Virus record (IMG/VR): IMGVR_UViG_3300042303_000050
Coordinates: 1 to 37,256 of that record
DNA length: 37,256 nt
From: a virus
Reading direction: 5' to 3' (one strand)
A model generated the notes under the pieces. The model had not been told where the DNA came from, searched no databases, and saw only the letters and a program-made list of their open reading frames with translations. The translations under genes and the position numbers were made by a program. Position 1 is the stretch's first letter, and every line of letters begins with the position of its first letter. This document shows positions 1 to 7,380 of this stretch, piece by piece.

Positions 1-298
1 CTTCAAGTGTTGCGATGCGCTGGTCCTTTTCAGCCGTCGCCTCACGGAACTGCTGCTCCAGAGCCTGTCGTGCCTCTTGGTATTTGCCTTGCGATTCGAG
101 TTGCTGTTGCTCGTAGTTGCGCTTGAACTCCAATAGTTCATCAACATTGACCCCATCAGGCGCCTTGGATTTCTTTGCTGCACGCAGCTCTGCAATCAGC
201 TCTTGATTCTTGCGCTCTAGTGCTTCAACGCTGCGCTGCAACGCTTCAGCTTCAACCCCAGTAGTCGCAAACTCTTGGGTTTGTTGTTCATCAGACAT
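1..298 (-). CDS. Scaffolding-like head protein, N-terminal part (cut by window edge)
   Basis: The frame is open from ATG at 298 to the window edge, giving 99 visible residues, so the gene is incomplete. The protein begins MSDEQQTQEFATTG and is dominated by Glu, Gln, Ala, Lys and Leu with heptad-like spacing, predicting a long coiled coil. A charged, soluble coiled-coil protein directly after portal and MuF-like genes is the usual place and character of a phage scaffolding protein, which normally precedes the major capsid gene. That next gene would lie beyond position 1 and is not visible. The scaffold role is inferred from position and composition only; I recognise no specific family motif. 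Confidence 0.65.
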   Translation of the reverse strand, partial: MSDEQQTQEFATTGVEAEALQRSVEALERKNQELIAELRAAKKSKAPDGVNVDELLEFKRNYEQQQLESQGKYQEARQALEQQFREATAEKDQRIATLE

Positions 299-301
299 GG
301 A

Positions 302-316
302 TAAGCCGCAGGCTTA
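302..316 (-). other. Short hairpin in front of the scaffold-like gene
   Basis: TAAGCC-GCA-GGCTTA is a perfect 6-bp stem with a 3-nt loop. It occupies the bases just upstream of the ATG at 298, where a ribosome binding site would be, and no clear Shine-Dalgarno sequence is visible there. It could modulate initiation of the scaffold gene or mark an RNA processing site. No T-run follows, so it is not a standard terminator. Confidence 0.4.
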
Positions 317-337
317 ATTACGCCCTAAGGCTATCAC

Positions 338-637
338 TTACGCTTGCGCTTTTTGCCCGCTTTTGCGTACGCGATTGCTACCGCTTGCTTTTGCGGCTTG
401 CCTTTTTTCATCTCGGTTTTGATGTTGGCTGATACTGCAGCCTGCGACTTGCCCCGCTTCAGTGGCATCTCGCCATTCCTCAATACCTGTTAACAGTGTA
501 GACCCGTCTGCCGTCGCCCAGCCCTTGTCGGTGTAGATAGCTGGCACCCATGCCTCGCCATGCAGGGCTTCAACTGGATCAGAGCTAACAAAAAAGATGC
601 CGCGATTCTCAAAATGACGGAGGCTAGGCAGGTCCAT
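338..637 (-). CDS. Small basic-tailed head-region protein, unknown function
   Basis: About 99 residues starting at ATG 637; a GTG at 646 would add three residues. It overlaps the 3' end of the MuF-like gene (stop at 624). The N-terminal two thirds hold mixed beta-like sequence (RGIFFVSSDPVEALHG, VPAIYTDKGWATADG). The last 30 residues are very basic and Gln/Lys/Arg-rich (DEKRQAAKASGSNRVRKSGQKAQA region), suggesting nucleic-acid contact or a disordered tail. It lies between the head morphogenesis gene and the scaffold-like gene in the same unit. I do not recognise the family; a virion-associated or head-maturation role is inferred from position only. Confidence 0.6.
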   Translation of the reverse strand: MDLPSLRHFENRGIFFVSSDPVEALHGEAWVPAIYTDKGWATADGSTLLTGIEEWRDATEAGQVAGCSISQHQNRDEKRQAAKASGSNRVRKSGQKAQA

Positions 638-1814
638 ATCGTGCACGAAGCTGATCTAAGGTTAGCTCTGAACCGTCATCACGAACTAGCTTGGCGATGG
701 CGTCAGTCGGGCCATACTTGTCGGCAAGTCGGTTGAAGTACGGCACCTTGTTAGCGCCCAATGTCTTGGCCTTGGTCTCAAGATCTTGCTTCGCCAGCCA
801 CTGCCCGTAGGTTTGATCCGCCGGCACCTGGCCACCTGCCGATGCACGCTTTGCCGGCGGTGGTGGGATGAATCCCAGCTCGTCGTAGTCGATCACCGGC
901 ACTGTCGTTGATCTGCAGTTGAAATGCTGCGGCGGAGTCGGACCCTTGCCATATTCAAACTCGCGGCCATCCAATGCACGGCAAATGCTGCTGGTGCGGG
1001 TATCCAGTGTTGCCACATAGCGATACTTCTTAGTGATGTCTTGATTCGCTTCATACACCTGCTGACTAGCTGCATTGGCTACTTGGTTAATGCTGGTGCG
1101 CACAAGACTAACAATCTGATTGTCGGCAACTGCTGTTGCTTGGCCGCCTGCTGCAACTAGCTGCTTCACGGTTTTGGCCTCTTCGCCAAATTCAAGGTTT
1201 CCGATCAGCCGCTTGGCAATGGCTGGCGTCGGCTCATTAGTCAGCAAGCCTTGCCGCACGACTTGCGAGAACCGCTCAGCCTGATCAACGGCAATGCCGC
1301 GGAATGCTTTGGTAACCACTTCGCCATTAGGGAGCGTGATCGTGGCGCCTTGCGCTGCGGTGAGGCTGAACGTCGCCGGTGCACCTTGCACGGCAGCAAA
1401 CAGGTCATCCGACAGCGCCACCACGTTGATCTGTGTTGGATCAGTGGTCACGACTGACTGCGCAAATTGCGGGCTGATCTCTACGGTGCGCACCGCATCA
1501 CGTGCACCTGCTGGCAACGCACGCCGCAGTTGATCGGCCACAAACTCCGACTGCAGCTCTGCAATGCCTTGCAGTTCTAATGCTGTCAGCTCAGTTGCAT
1601 CGCCTGCCCATGTTGCCAAGCTGTCCTTCAGTTGAGCAAGGATCGCCCGGAGCCGCGCTGCTTTGACTGGCGCTGACAGTTCATCAATGGTGCGCAGTTG
1701 ATTGACCGCATCAATGATGATGTCGTTGTAAGCATTGATCACACGCCGCGCAACGCTATTGCTGTAGCGGTTGAGGTCTATTGCATTGCGATATAGCGCT
1801 TCTGGTGTGCTCAT
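624..1814 (-). CDS. MuF-like phage head morphogenesis protein (SPP1 gp7 family)
   Basis: 396 residues, ATG at 1814, overlapping the upstream stop as ATGA. The C-terminal domain at about residues 265-310 carries the family signature: YVATLDTRTSSICRALDG followed by GPTPPQHFNCRSTT, i.e. the DxRTS..C..LDG and PPxHxxCRS elements of the SPP1 gp7/Mu gpF family. The N-terminal 250 residues are largely helical and alanine-rich. Family members are minor capsid components packaged in small numbers next to the portal and needed for normal head assembly or DNA delivery. The position directly downstream of the portal is the canonical one. No toxin-like extension is present after the MuF domain; the remaining ~85 residues are not recognisable. 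Confidence 0.9.
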   Translation of the reverse strand: MSTPEALYRNAIDLNRYSNSVARRVINAYNDIIIDAVNQLRTIDELSAPVKAARLRAILAQLKDSLATWAGDATELTALELQGIAELQSEFVADQLRRALPAGARDAVRTVEISPQFAQSVVTTDPTQINVVALSDDLFAAVQGAPATFSLTAAQGATITLPNGEVVTKAFRGIAVDQAERFSQVVRQGLLTNEPTPAIAKRLIGNLEFGEEAKTVKQLVAAGGQATAVADNQIVSLVRTSINQVANAASQQVYEANQDITKKYRYVATLDTRTSSICRALDGREFEYGKGPTPPQHFNCRSTTVPVIDYDELGFIPPPPAKRASAGGQVPADQTYGQWLAKQDLETKAKTLGANKVPYFNRLADKYGPTDAIAKLVRDDGSELTLDQLRARYGPA

Positions 1815-2065
1815 CGTTCAATGCCAAGATCTTCTGGTTGATAGCCGCTGCGGATGCTGACATTAGCGCCGCGGTTCAATGCAGTAGTAACCAATGCAGC
1901 GAATGCGTCATAACCGTTTTGCCCGTCTTCGTACAGGATCGTTTCGTCAATTTCATCTGGCCTGCCTTCCTTGTACCAGCTGATGCGCACGATGGCTAAG
2001 ACCTGTTCCGGCAGAGCGCTGACGTGATAATCAAGCTCTTGCCTCCTGGGTTTCTTCGGTTCCAT
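1811..2065 (-). CDS. Small acidic head-region protein, unknown
   Basis: 84 residues from ATG 2065 (MEPKKPRRQELDYHVSALP); the frame stays open upstream to 2170 but that part lies inside the portal gene, so the shorter start is preferred. It overlaps the portal stop by about 35 bp and the MuF start by 4 bp (ATGA), implying coupled translation. Sequence such as QVLAIVRISWYKEGRPDEID and YDAFAALVTTALNRGANVSIR suggests a compact alpha/beta protein. No known domain is recognised. Its location between portal and MuF-like protein suggests a head or connector accessory role, but that is only inference. Confidence 0.7.
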   Translation of the reverse strand: MEPKKPRRQELDYHVSALPEQVLAIVRISWYKEGRPDEIDETILYEDGQNGYDAFAALVTTALNRGANVSIRSGYQPEDLGIER

Positions 2066-3476
2066 CCAAATCATCAGGTCCACTAAGCGGTCGGTCACCC
2101 AGTCCAGCAGGTTGTAGATCAAGCCCCGCATTGGCCGTAGCTTCAAGCTCCTCATCCACGTTAAAGTCATCGCCTAGTACATCGCCTTCGGCCAGCTCAC
2201 GCAGCAGCGTTTCCTGCGTGATGGTACCTGCGGTGTAAAGCTGCAGCAGCGCTTGGATCTCCTGCGGCTCAAGGCGCGTGCCAAGGAAGTCACGGTTGAC
2301 ATAGCTGCTGCCAGGAGATGTGTTGTTGCCGATGTACTGCGCATGAAATTGCAAGCAGTTGTCGATCATATCCTGCACGTTCTGTGCAATGACCATCATG
2401 GTGCTGTCGCCTTGGCTGCGATCAATGCGCTTTGCCTCAGCAGTTTCAGCGGATAGCTTCTGGCCCAGCACTGCCGACAGACCCAACTCGTTGATCTGCA
2501 GTGCAAGCTGCTCAAGCCTGCGGAACTGATAATCAAAACTGCGGCCAGCGGGTTCAATGTATTCAGCACGGCCATCAGCAGGGAATGCGATCGCCTCGCC
2601 GGGTCCGGCGCTGACTTCCTCTGCTGCAGATGGGAAGCCATAAAACGCCAGCATCGGCACAGCGCTGATGTGGAGCTGGTTATCGAGGTCGCTCTGGATC
2701 TGATATGCCTTGAGGTTTAGCTCGGCGATGTCTTCCAACGGCGGACGTGACTCCATGAAACCATGCCGCTGCGCATAGGCAACTGAGAAGGGAATCTCAG
2801 AAAGGCTTGTGCGGCCCTCGTCGACAACCTTAAAGTCGCCGTTGTCTTGCTTTTGATGCAGTTGAAACTCACCTGGCGTCAATACACGGATCTGCTCTAC
2901 TGCCTTCTCGCCGAACTCACCATCAGGCACGGTGACCGTCTCGGCTAGCCGCAACTGCGTTAACACCTGCCGGCCTTCCTGCTGCTCAGCGCGCCAGCCA
3001 AGAATCTGCCGTGGTGTGTACGTCACCCAGTAGGGTCTACCCCCATCAGCAGGTGCATCCACCAGTACACCAACGTGGCCATAACGGACCATCTTGCGCG
3101 TGGTTTCATAGGTCCAGACATTTAAATCATCTCCCAAAAGGTTTACGTCAAAAAGCTGCTCACGAATCACATCCGCCGTATCGTCAAGCCGCACTGGCTT
3201 GCGCGTCAACATGCCAGCCAGCATCCGCTCTAGCCGTTGATAAAACGGCGGGCATACGCTGCGTGCTAGGCGGTTGTCGTAGGACTCATCCAGTTCGCGC
3301 GGCTCCTGCGGCAGGTAACGGCGATGCTTGCGGCGCATCCCGTAGGTGCCTTGCAGCAGGTCTTCAATCAAGATCCAATGCGCTTCTTGTGCGTACCACG
3401 CCGTATTGGCATCTTGCACGCGAGTAACGCGGCGCTGCGCAATCGGCCGGTCGTAGTTGTTAAAGCCGGTGTACAT
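2031..3476 (-). CDS. Portal protein (DUF4055-type)
   Basis: 481 residues, ATG at 3476. Size, position after the large terminase, and sequence (WILIEDLLQGTYGMRRKHRRYLP near the start, then SYDNRLARSVCPPFYQRLERMLAG, and VRYGHVGVLVDAP around residue 130) match the DUF4055 family of phage portal-like proteins. The portal forms the dodecameric ring at one capsid vertex through which terminase pumps DNA and to which the neck and tail attach. The C-terminal 50 residues are acidic and low complexity (LDGTEETQEARA end), typical of the disordered portal tail. The family assignment comes from recalled motifs rather than a search, but the role is strongly supported by context. Confidence 0.88.
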   Translation of the reverse strand: MYTGFNNYDRPIAQRRVTRVQDANTAWYAQEAHWILIEDLLQGTYGMRRKHRRYLPQEPRELDESYDNRLARSVCPPFYQRLERMLAGMLTRKPVRLDDTADVIREQLFDVNLLGDDLNVWTYETTRKMVRYGHVGVLVDAPADGGRPYWVTYTPRQILGWRAEQQEGRQVLTQLRLAETVTVPDGEFGEKAVEQIRVLTPGEFQLHQKQDNGDFKVVDEGRTSLSEIPFSVAYAQRHGFMESRPPLEDIAELNLKAYQIQSDLDNQLHISAVPMLAFYGFPSAAEEVSAGPGEAIAFPADGRAEYIEPAGRSFDYQFRRLEQLALQINELGLSAVLGQKLSAETAEAKRIDRSQGDSTMMVIAQNVQDMIDNCLQFHAQYIGNNTSPGSSYVNRDFLGTRLEPQEIQALLQLYTAGTITQETLLRELAEGDVLGDDFNVDEELEATANAGLDLQPAGLGDRPLSGPDDLDGTEETQEARA

Positions 3477-3502
3477 TACAGCGCCGCAGTCATGAATGCA
3501 GT

Positions 3503-3823
3503 TTAAGCAGCAGTCAGCGTAATGCTGTTGCGGCCAATTTTGATGTCAAATTCAGCGCCGGGCTCGTATCCCATCTCGCGCAGGTAGCCATCACCGATTT
3601 GCAGCTTGCCGTTGAATTGCACCTTTGCCTTGTAAGTCAGTCCGCGGCCACGCTTTGCTGTCTTGCTGCCTAGGTCAACGCCTTTGGCTTCCAGCAGCGC
3701 TTCATAGAACTGCGTGAATGCCACGCGATCCTTAATTACGTAGCCGCAAGCGCGCACCAATTCGGACTTGGGCGCATTGCCCAGTTCTTTGACCTTGGCG
3801 AGTAGTTCAGCACCCTTGAGCAT
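3503..3823 (-). CDS. cyAbrB-type transcriptional regulator
   Basis: 106 residues. It shows the layout of cyanobacterial AbrB proteins: an N-terminal helical segment (LKGAELLAKVKELGN, then FTQFYEALLEAKGVDL), a KRGRG linker with LTYKAKVQFNGKLQIG, and a C-terminal AbrB fold (YLREMGYEPGAEFDIKIGR, ending SITL). In cyanobacteria cyAbrB proteins bind DNA through the C-terminal AbrB domain and act as broad regulators of carbon and nitrogen metabolism. Here the gene sits between the large terminase and portal genes in the late unit. This is strong evidence for a cyanobacterial host. Whether it acts on host promoters, phage promoters or nucleoid structure cannot be told. No promoter of its own is obvious. 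Confidence 0.88.
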   Translation of the reverse strand: MLKGAELLAKVKELGNAPKSELVRACGYVIKDRVAFTQFYEALLEAKGVDLGSKTAKRGRGLTYKAKVQFNGKLQIGDGYLREMGYEPGAEFDIKIGRNSITLTAA

Positions 3824-3847
3824 GGGTAGAGTTAATGATTGGCGGAA

Positions 3848-5197
3848 TCAATATAGCCTGATGCCTGTAGATCGCCCAGCACCTGCGTGCAATGGGTTGA
3901 ACTCACGCCAGACCAAGTAGCCGAGCGCATCGTTCATGTGGTCATGGCCGGCATCCTTGTCCGGGTCGCCCTTGTCGGTGTAGCACTGCAGCTCTAAGCA
4001 TTCGATCAGTCGCTTGCAGCGCTGGTGGATGGTGAGCCTGACTTGGCCCTTGCCGTTTTCCAGCAAAGCCTGAACAGCAGCCACGCGATCACGGACGGGA
4101 GGATTTGCGCGTGGTGACTGGTTTGACATGCCGTAGGACTCCAGGATTTGGATATCGGTCTGGCTTGCGTTAGTGCTGCGGTTGCCGCCGCTGGCGTCTG
4201 GGTAGATGTAGATGCGCCGCTGCGGATAACGCGCTTGGATCTCTTGCGCCAATGCATCGGTGTCATGGGCGCCGCTGATCTCATCAATCAGTAGCAGGCT
4301 GCTGCCGCTGCGGACGCCGATCACAGCAGACATGTTGCCAACGTTGAAATCAACGCCAATGCGCAGCGGCTCGCGGTCTAGGTCTGGCAGCTCAGCCACC
4401 ACATGCTTCTCGCGGCTGAAGCGGTCATAGATAGTGCCAGTGGTGAGGTTTACGAACTCTCCATCCAAGTACGCCCGCAGCAGGTTTGGGTCGTAGTTGG
4501 CCTCTAGCCGCTCGATAAAGTCCGGCGGCAGATGCGGGTTATCTGCTGACCGCATCTTGATGAGCTTGCGATCCGCACGCCCTTTGGCGTCCTCGCTGCC
4601 GAACGTGTTCCACATCCAGCGAAAGCCCTCCGGCGTAGATGCAGCGCCAAACTGCCGCACGTTGCCGGAGCGCAAGCGGCCAAGGATCTTAGGGAATGCC
4701 TTATTGGCAATGCTGGGCGTCACCGTGTCGATCTCATCGGCCAGCACCCATGCAAGGTTCAATCCGATGATGCGGCTCCAGTTCTCAAAACTGCGGCACA
4801 GGATCTTAGTATCGCCGCCTGGCAGGTGCAGCATGTATTCCGGCAGCGGCGACGCCCTGAACGTGTACGGGATGTCATACATCTCAAGGAAGTCATCAAA
4901 ATCCGTCATCCAAATGTCGCGAATCAGCGGACCCGTGGGCTCCATCACCGCACCGATGAAGCCCTGATTGGCCGCGGCAAGCATCACAGCCTTAGCGCAC
5001 AGCGCACGGGTCTTGCCGGCGCCATAACCGGCTGAGATGCCAATGATTTGCGTGTCACTGTCATCCACAAACGCAAGCTGGCCAGGGTGCAGGTCAGCGC
5101 GGATGCGTTGCAGCAGATCGCCCGTGTCCTCTTGCGTTGCGACATCCATAAACCCAAGCAGGCTGCCGGGTTGGCAGATGCCGGCAAGCAAGCTCAT
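3848..5197 (-). CDS. terL: Terminase large subunit
   Basis: 449 residues, ATG at 5197 overlapping the small-subunit stop as ATGA. ATPase domain: Walker A GYGAGKT at residues 57-63, Walker B VLADEID at 151-157 with catalytic Glu, and the coupling-type segment AASTPEG near 187. Nuclease domain: first acidic strand RIGVDFNVGN (Asp near 283), second LLLIDEISG, and a late HDHMNDALGYLVWREF block near 418-433 with the final Asp. The protein drives ATP-dependent DNA packaging into the prohead and cuts the concatemer. Lineage by packaging type (cos or headful) cannot be settled from these motifs alone. Length is normal for a compact phage TerL. Confidence 0.95.
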   Translation of the reverse strand: MSLLAGICQPGSLLGFMDVATQEDTGDLLQRIRADLHPGQLAFVDDSDTQIIGISAGYGAGKTRALCAKAVMLAAANQGFIGAVMEPTGPLIRDIWMTDFDDFLEMYDIPYTFRASPLPEYMLHLPGGDTKILCRSFENWSRIIGLNLAWVLADEIDTVTPSIANKAFPKILGRLRSGNVRQFGAASTPEGFRWMWNTFGSEDAKGRADRKLIKMRSADNPHLPPDFIERLEANYDPNLLRAYLDGEFVNLTTGTIYDRFSREKHVVAELPDLDREPLRIGVDFNVGNMSAVIGVRSGSSLLLIDEISGAHDTDALAQEIQARYPQRRIYIYPDASGGNRSTNASQTDIQILESYGMSNQSPRANPPVRDRVAAVQALLENGKGQVRLTIHQRCKRLIECLELQCYTDKGDPDKDAGHDHMNDALGYLVWREFNPLHAGAGRSTGIRLY

Positions 5198-5517
5198 GAC
5201 ATCTCAAACCGCAACAGCTTGGCCTGATCCTCTAGCGCTTTGATTGCAATGCTGAGGTTCCCCTTGGCGCGTGCTTCACGTTCGTAATCCTGCAGGCGAG
5301 CGACAGCAGCAGCAAGCCACTGCGGCCGCTCTAGCTCTGCATCCAACGCCATGAGCTGGCGAGCGCGAGACATGTAAATCTCTGCCTGACGCTCGCCTAC
5401 ATCCCATGTTTCCGATGCAAATCGTATAATTTGCGTTCTACTGTGTGCACGCAAAAGCAGATCGTAAACGGTGTTTACCCGCTGATCTGATTCGGAGTTG
5501 GTGCACTTTTTAGCCAC
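5194..5517 (-). CDS. terS: Terminase small subunit
   Basis: 107 residues, ATG at 5517. An N-terminal helix-turn-helix-like part (TVYDLLLRAHSRTQIIRFAS, then WDVGERQAEIYMSRARQLM) is followed by a helical oligomerisation-like part (WLAAAVARLQDYEREARAK, then ALEDQAKLLRFEMS). This matches the common architecture of DNA-recognising small terminase subunits, and it directly precedes terL with a 4-bp overlap. It would recognise the packaging site and load TerL. The upstream stop (dnaN, 5521) is 3 bp from this start, so it belongs to the same transcript. Confidence 0.85.
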   Translation of the reverse strand: MAKKCTNSESDQRVNTVYDLLLRAHSRTQIIRFASETWDVGERQAEIYMSRARQLMALDAELERPQWLAAAVARLQDYEREARAKGNLSIAIKALEDQAKLLRFEMS

Positions 5518-5520
5518 CGT

Positions 5521-6561
5521 TTAGCCCTTAATTTGCACAGGCATTACAAGATACGTTACACCGTCCACGCCACTAGGTGTCAACACGACGGGTGTGGTTG
5601 CCGTATTGGCGTGCAGCGTGATGGCTTCTGCAGGCTTGAACGCCTTGATGCCGTCTAGCAGGTAGTGAACGTTGAATGCCCATGCGCCATTAGCGGTGCC
5701 TTCCACCTTGAGCAGCTCTTTGCCGTTGTTGGCGTCCGATTCAGCGGTGATGGCGATGGTGCCACCTACAGCTTCCAGCTTCACCACGGAGTTGTGCGCA
5801 TCGGCAATGATGGCGACACGCTCCAAGGCGCGGGTCAGACGGCGGCGGTCAGCGGTGATGGTGCTTTTGAACTCAGCGGGTACCAGCTTGGCCACGTCTG
5901 GATAGGTGCCATCCATGATGCGGCTGTAGATGGTGATGCCATCGCCTGCGTCGATCACGGCTTGGCCTTTGGCAACGGCGATGGTGACCACGCGATCCTG
6001 CAGCAGGCGCATGGTGCTGGCGGGCAGCACGAGGTCTAGGCCATCTGGCAGATCAATGGCGTAACGCATCAGGCGATGGCCATCTGTGGCTTCCATGTGG
6101 CCGCTGCCGAGGTGGATGCCTTGGAGCATCTGCTTGCTGGCGTCGGTGCTGGCAGCTGCCATGCAGGCGCGAATGCCGGCGGATAGGTGCAGCTCGCTCG
6201 TAGCGGCGTCTACAACCGGCAGCGCGGGGTAATCCGCCGCATCAGCCGCTGCAAGCCCGTAGGAGCCCGCAGAAGCCGTCAGAGCGCCATCTGCGAGGGT
6301 CAGAGCCTCATCGCCGTCAAAGCGGCTCACAAGGCCAGCTAGCAGCCGATACGGCAGCGCTACAGCGCCATCGGTCTCTACTGCCGCTGGGATGGTGACG
6401 GTAATGCCGAGATCAAGGTTGAAGCCGGTGATGGTCATGACGCCACCAGCGGCTTGGATCAGGCAGCAATCAAGGATCGGATGGCTGCTGCGGTGGCCAA
6501 CGGCTGGCGCGATGGTGCGCAGCGCGTGATCGAGATCGGCTTGGCAGGTAACAGCTTTCAT
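5521..6561 (-). CDS. dnaN: DNA polymerase III beta sliding clamp homologue
   Basis: 346 residues, somewhat short compared with cellular clamps (about 365-390). The three-fold repeated clamp fold is visible. Domain 1: LDHALRTIAPAVGHRSSHPILDCCLI and MTITGFNLDLGITVTIP. Domain 2: MLQGIHLGSGHMEATDGHRLMRYAI, the typical LxG..l....aTDghRLa segment. Domain 3: NSVVKLEAVGGTIAITAES, ending TYLVMPVQIKG like the VMPxRL end of bacterial clamps. It would encircle DNA and tether the replicase. No polymerase gene is present in the window, so it presumably serves the host Pol III or a phage polymerase outside the window. It is encoded between the control region and the terminase genes. The ATGA overlap with the upstream small gene implies co-expression. 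Confidence 0.93.
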   Translation of the reverse strand: MKAVTCQADLDHALRTIAPAVGHRSSHPILDCCLIQAAGGVMTITGFNLDLGITVTIPAAVETDGAVALPYRLLAGLVSRFDGDEALTLADGALTASAGSYGLAAADAADYPALPVVDAATSELHLSAGIRACMAAASTDASKQMLQGIHLGSGHMEATDGHRLMRYAIDLPDGLDLVLPASTMRLLQDRVVTIAVAKGQAVIDAGDGITIYSRIMDGTYPDVAKLVPAEFKSTITADRRRLTRALERVAIIADAHNSVVKLEAVGGTIAITAESDANNGKELLKVEGTANGAWAFNVHYLLDGIKAFKPAEAITLHANTATTPVVLTPSGVDGVTYLVMPVQIKG

Positions 6562-6767
6562 TTGACGGTGGCGGCAGTGACGAGGCTGGTGATGATGCGT
6601 TCGTAATCAGCGGCGAAGCTATCCACAAGCTCCATGGGTAGCGGTACGCCGTCATCAATGGCGTTGTCGGCAATGGCTGCGGCATACGCCACTGCTTGGG
6701 TCATGGTCTCATGCAGCCGATTGATCACCGGCTGCTGCTTGGCTGGAATGTGAATGAGCGATGACAT
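6558..6767 (-). CDS. Small helical protein upstream of the clamp, unknown
   Basis: 69 residues from ATG 6767 (MSSLIHIPAKQQPVINRLHE); a TTG at 6785 would add six. The stop overlaps the clamp start (ATGA, 6558-6561), indicating translational coupling. The sequence is alanine-rich and helical (TMTQAVAYAAAIADNAI, ELVDSFAADYERIITSLV). It overlaps the 3' end of the RHH gene by about 59 bp. No domain is recognised. Its place suggests an accessory role in replication or clamp control, without direct evidence. Confidence 0.6.
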   Translation of the reverse strand: MSSLIHIPAKQQPVINRLHETMTQAVAYAAAIADNAIDDGVPLPMELVDSFAADYERIITSLVTAATVK

Positions 6768-6990
6768 ATGCAACGAGAGTTTCAACGTGTCGGCGGTTCA
6801 GGTCACCACGCATGAAGGCGCAGGCGTCCGCCACCAGCGCATGGTAAGCCGCCGTGGTCAATCCTGCAACAACCCCACCACTCAAGGCACGCTGCCGGAT
6901 CAGATGCGCACGCGGGATGCAATGCGCTGCTGCTTCAGCGTTCAACCGCGCCAGGTCATCAGCGGTGACATTGATCTTGATTTCGGGCAT
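6709..6990 (-). CDS. Ribbon-helix-helix-like DNA-binding protein
   Basis: 93 residues from ATG 6990; upstream in-frame codons run through the repeat array and are unlikely to be translated. The N-terminus is a good RHH pattern: a short beta strand (PEIKINVTAD) followed by helix DLARLNAEAAAH, a turn with IPRAHLIRQRAL and a Gly, as in Arc/MetJ/CopG-type repressors. The remaining ~55 residues are helical (VVAGLTTAAYHALVADACAF, then HVETLVAYVIAHSH). RHH dimers insert the paired strand into the major groove and often bind arrays of short repeats cooperatively. This gene starts only 31 bp from the edge of the CGGACGCAA array, which makes the array its likely binding site, for autoregulation, origin control or partition. 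Confidence 0.72.
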   Translation of the reverse strand: MPEIKINVTADDLARLNAEAAAHCIPRAHLIRQRALSGGVVAGLTTAAYHALVADACAFMRGDLNRRHVETLVAYVIAHSHSSQAAAGDQSAA

Positions 6991-7020
6991 TTCTGGTGGT
7001 GGTGTGGTGCAAATAGTAGG

Positions 7021-7380
7021 TCGGACGCAAAAACCCTGTCCACGACTGGGTTCGGACGCAAGCGGACGCAAGCCGGACGCAAAAAACCCAGTCATACCAA
7101 GGGAGGACGCAAAAACAGGGTTTTCCCTTACCCCCCCTATATGTGTGTTTTGTTCACGCCGTTACATTCCCCCTCTTGTTTCCATACCTGACTTGATTTA
7201 CCCCTGTTTGCGTCCGAACAAGAGAAAAGGTAGATAGAGACAGGGTTTTTGCGTCCGAAATTTGCGTCCGACTTGCGTCCGACCCGGACGCAACTTGCGT
7301 CCGATATCACGACCACAAGTCCAGCTTGAGACCCGAGATAAGACGCTCACGGGACTTGCCGGAGCCTCTGTCGGACGCAA
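7021..7380. repeat. Iteron-like array: 12 copies of CGGACGCAA in opposing groups (control region or replication origin)
   Basis: I count the 9-mer CGGACGCAA at 7022, 7053, 7063, 7074, 7104 (first base A, one mismatch), 7285 and 7372 on the plus strand, and its complement TTGCGTCCG at 7208, 7249, 7262, 7273 and 7295. Several neighbours are 10-11 bp apart, about one helical turn, so they lie on one DNA face. The left group points right and most of the right group points left, around a repeat-free centre (7113-7207) whose plus strand is pyrimidine-rich. A perfect 20-bp inverted repeat joins 7021-7040 and 7239-7258. A 9-bp inverted repeat, GACTGGGTT (7044-7052) with AACCCAGTC (7085-7093), encloses three copies. 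The last copy lies inside the primase gene. This intergenic stretch, about 315 bp between genes, has no convincing ORF. Candidate roles are replication origin, RHH operator or centromere-like site. Confidence 0.85.

Noticed and set aside
7021-7380. CRISPR array
   Set aside because: The repeats are 9 bp, occur in both orientations and have irregular spacing with no uniform spacers, unlike a CRISPR array.
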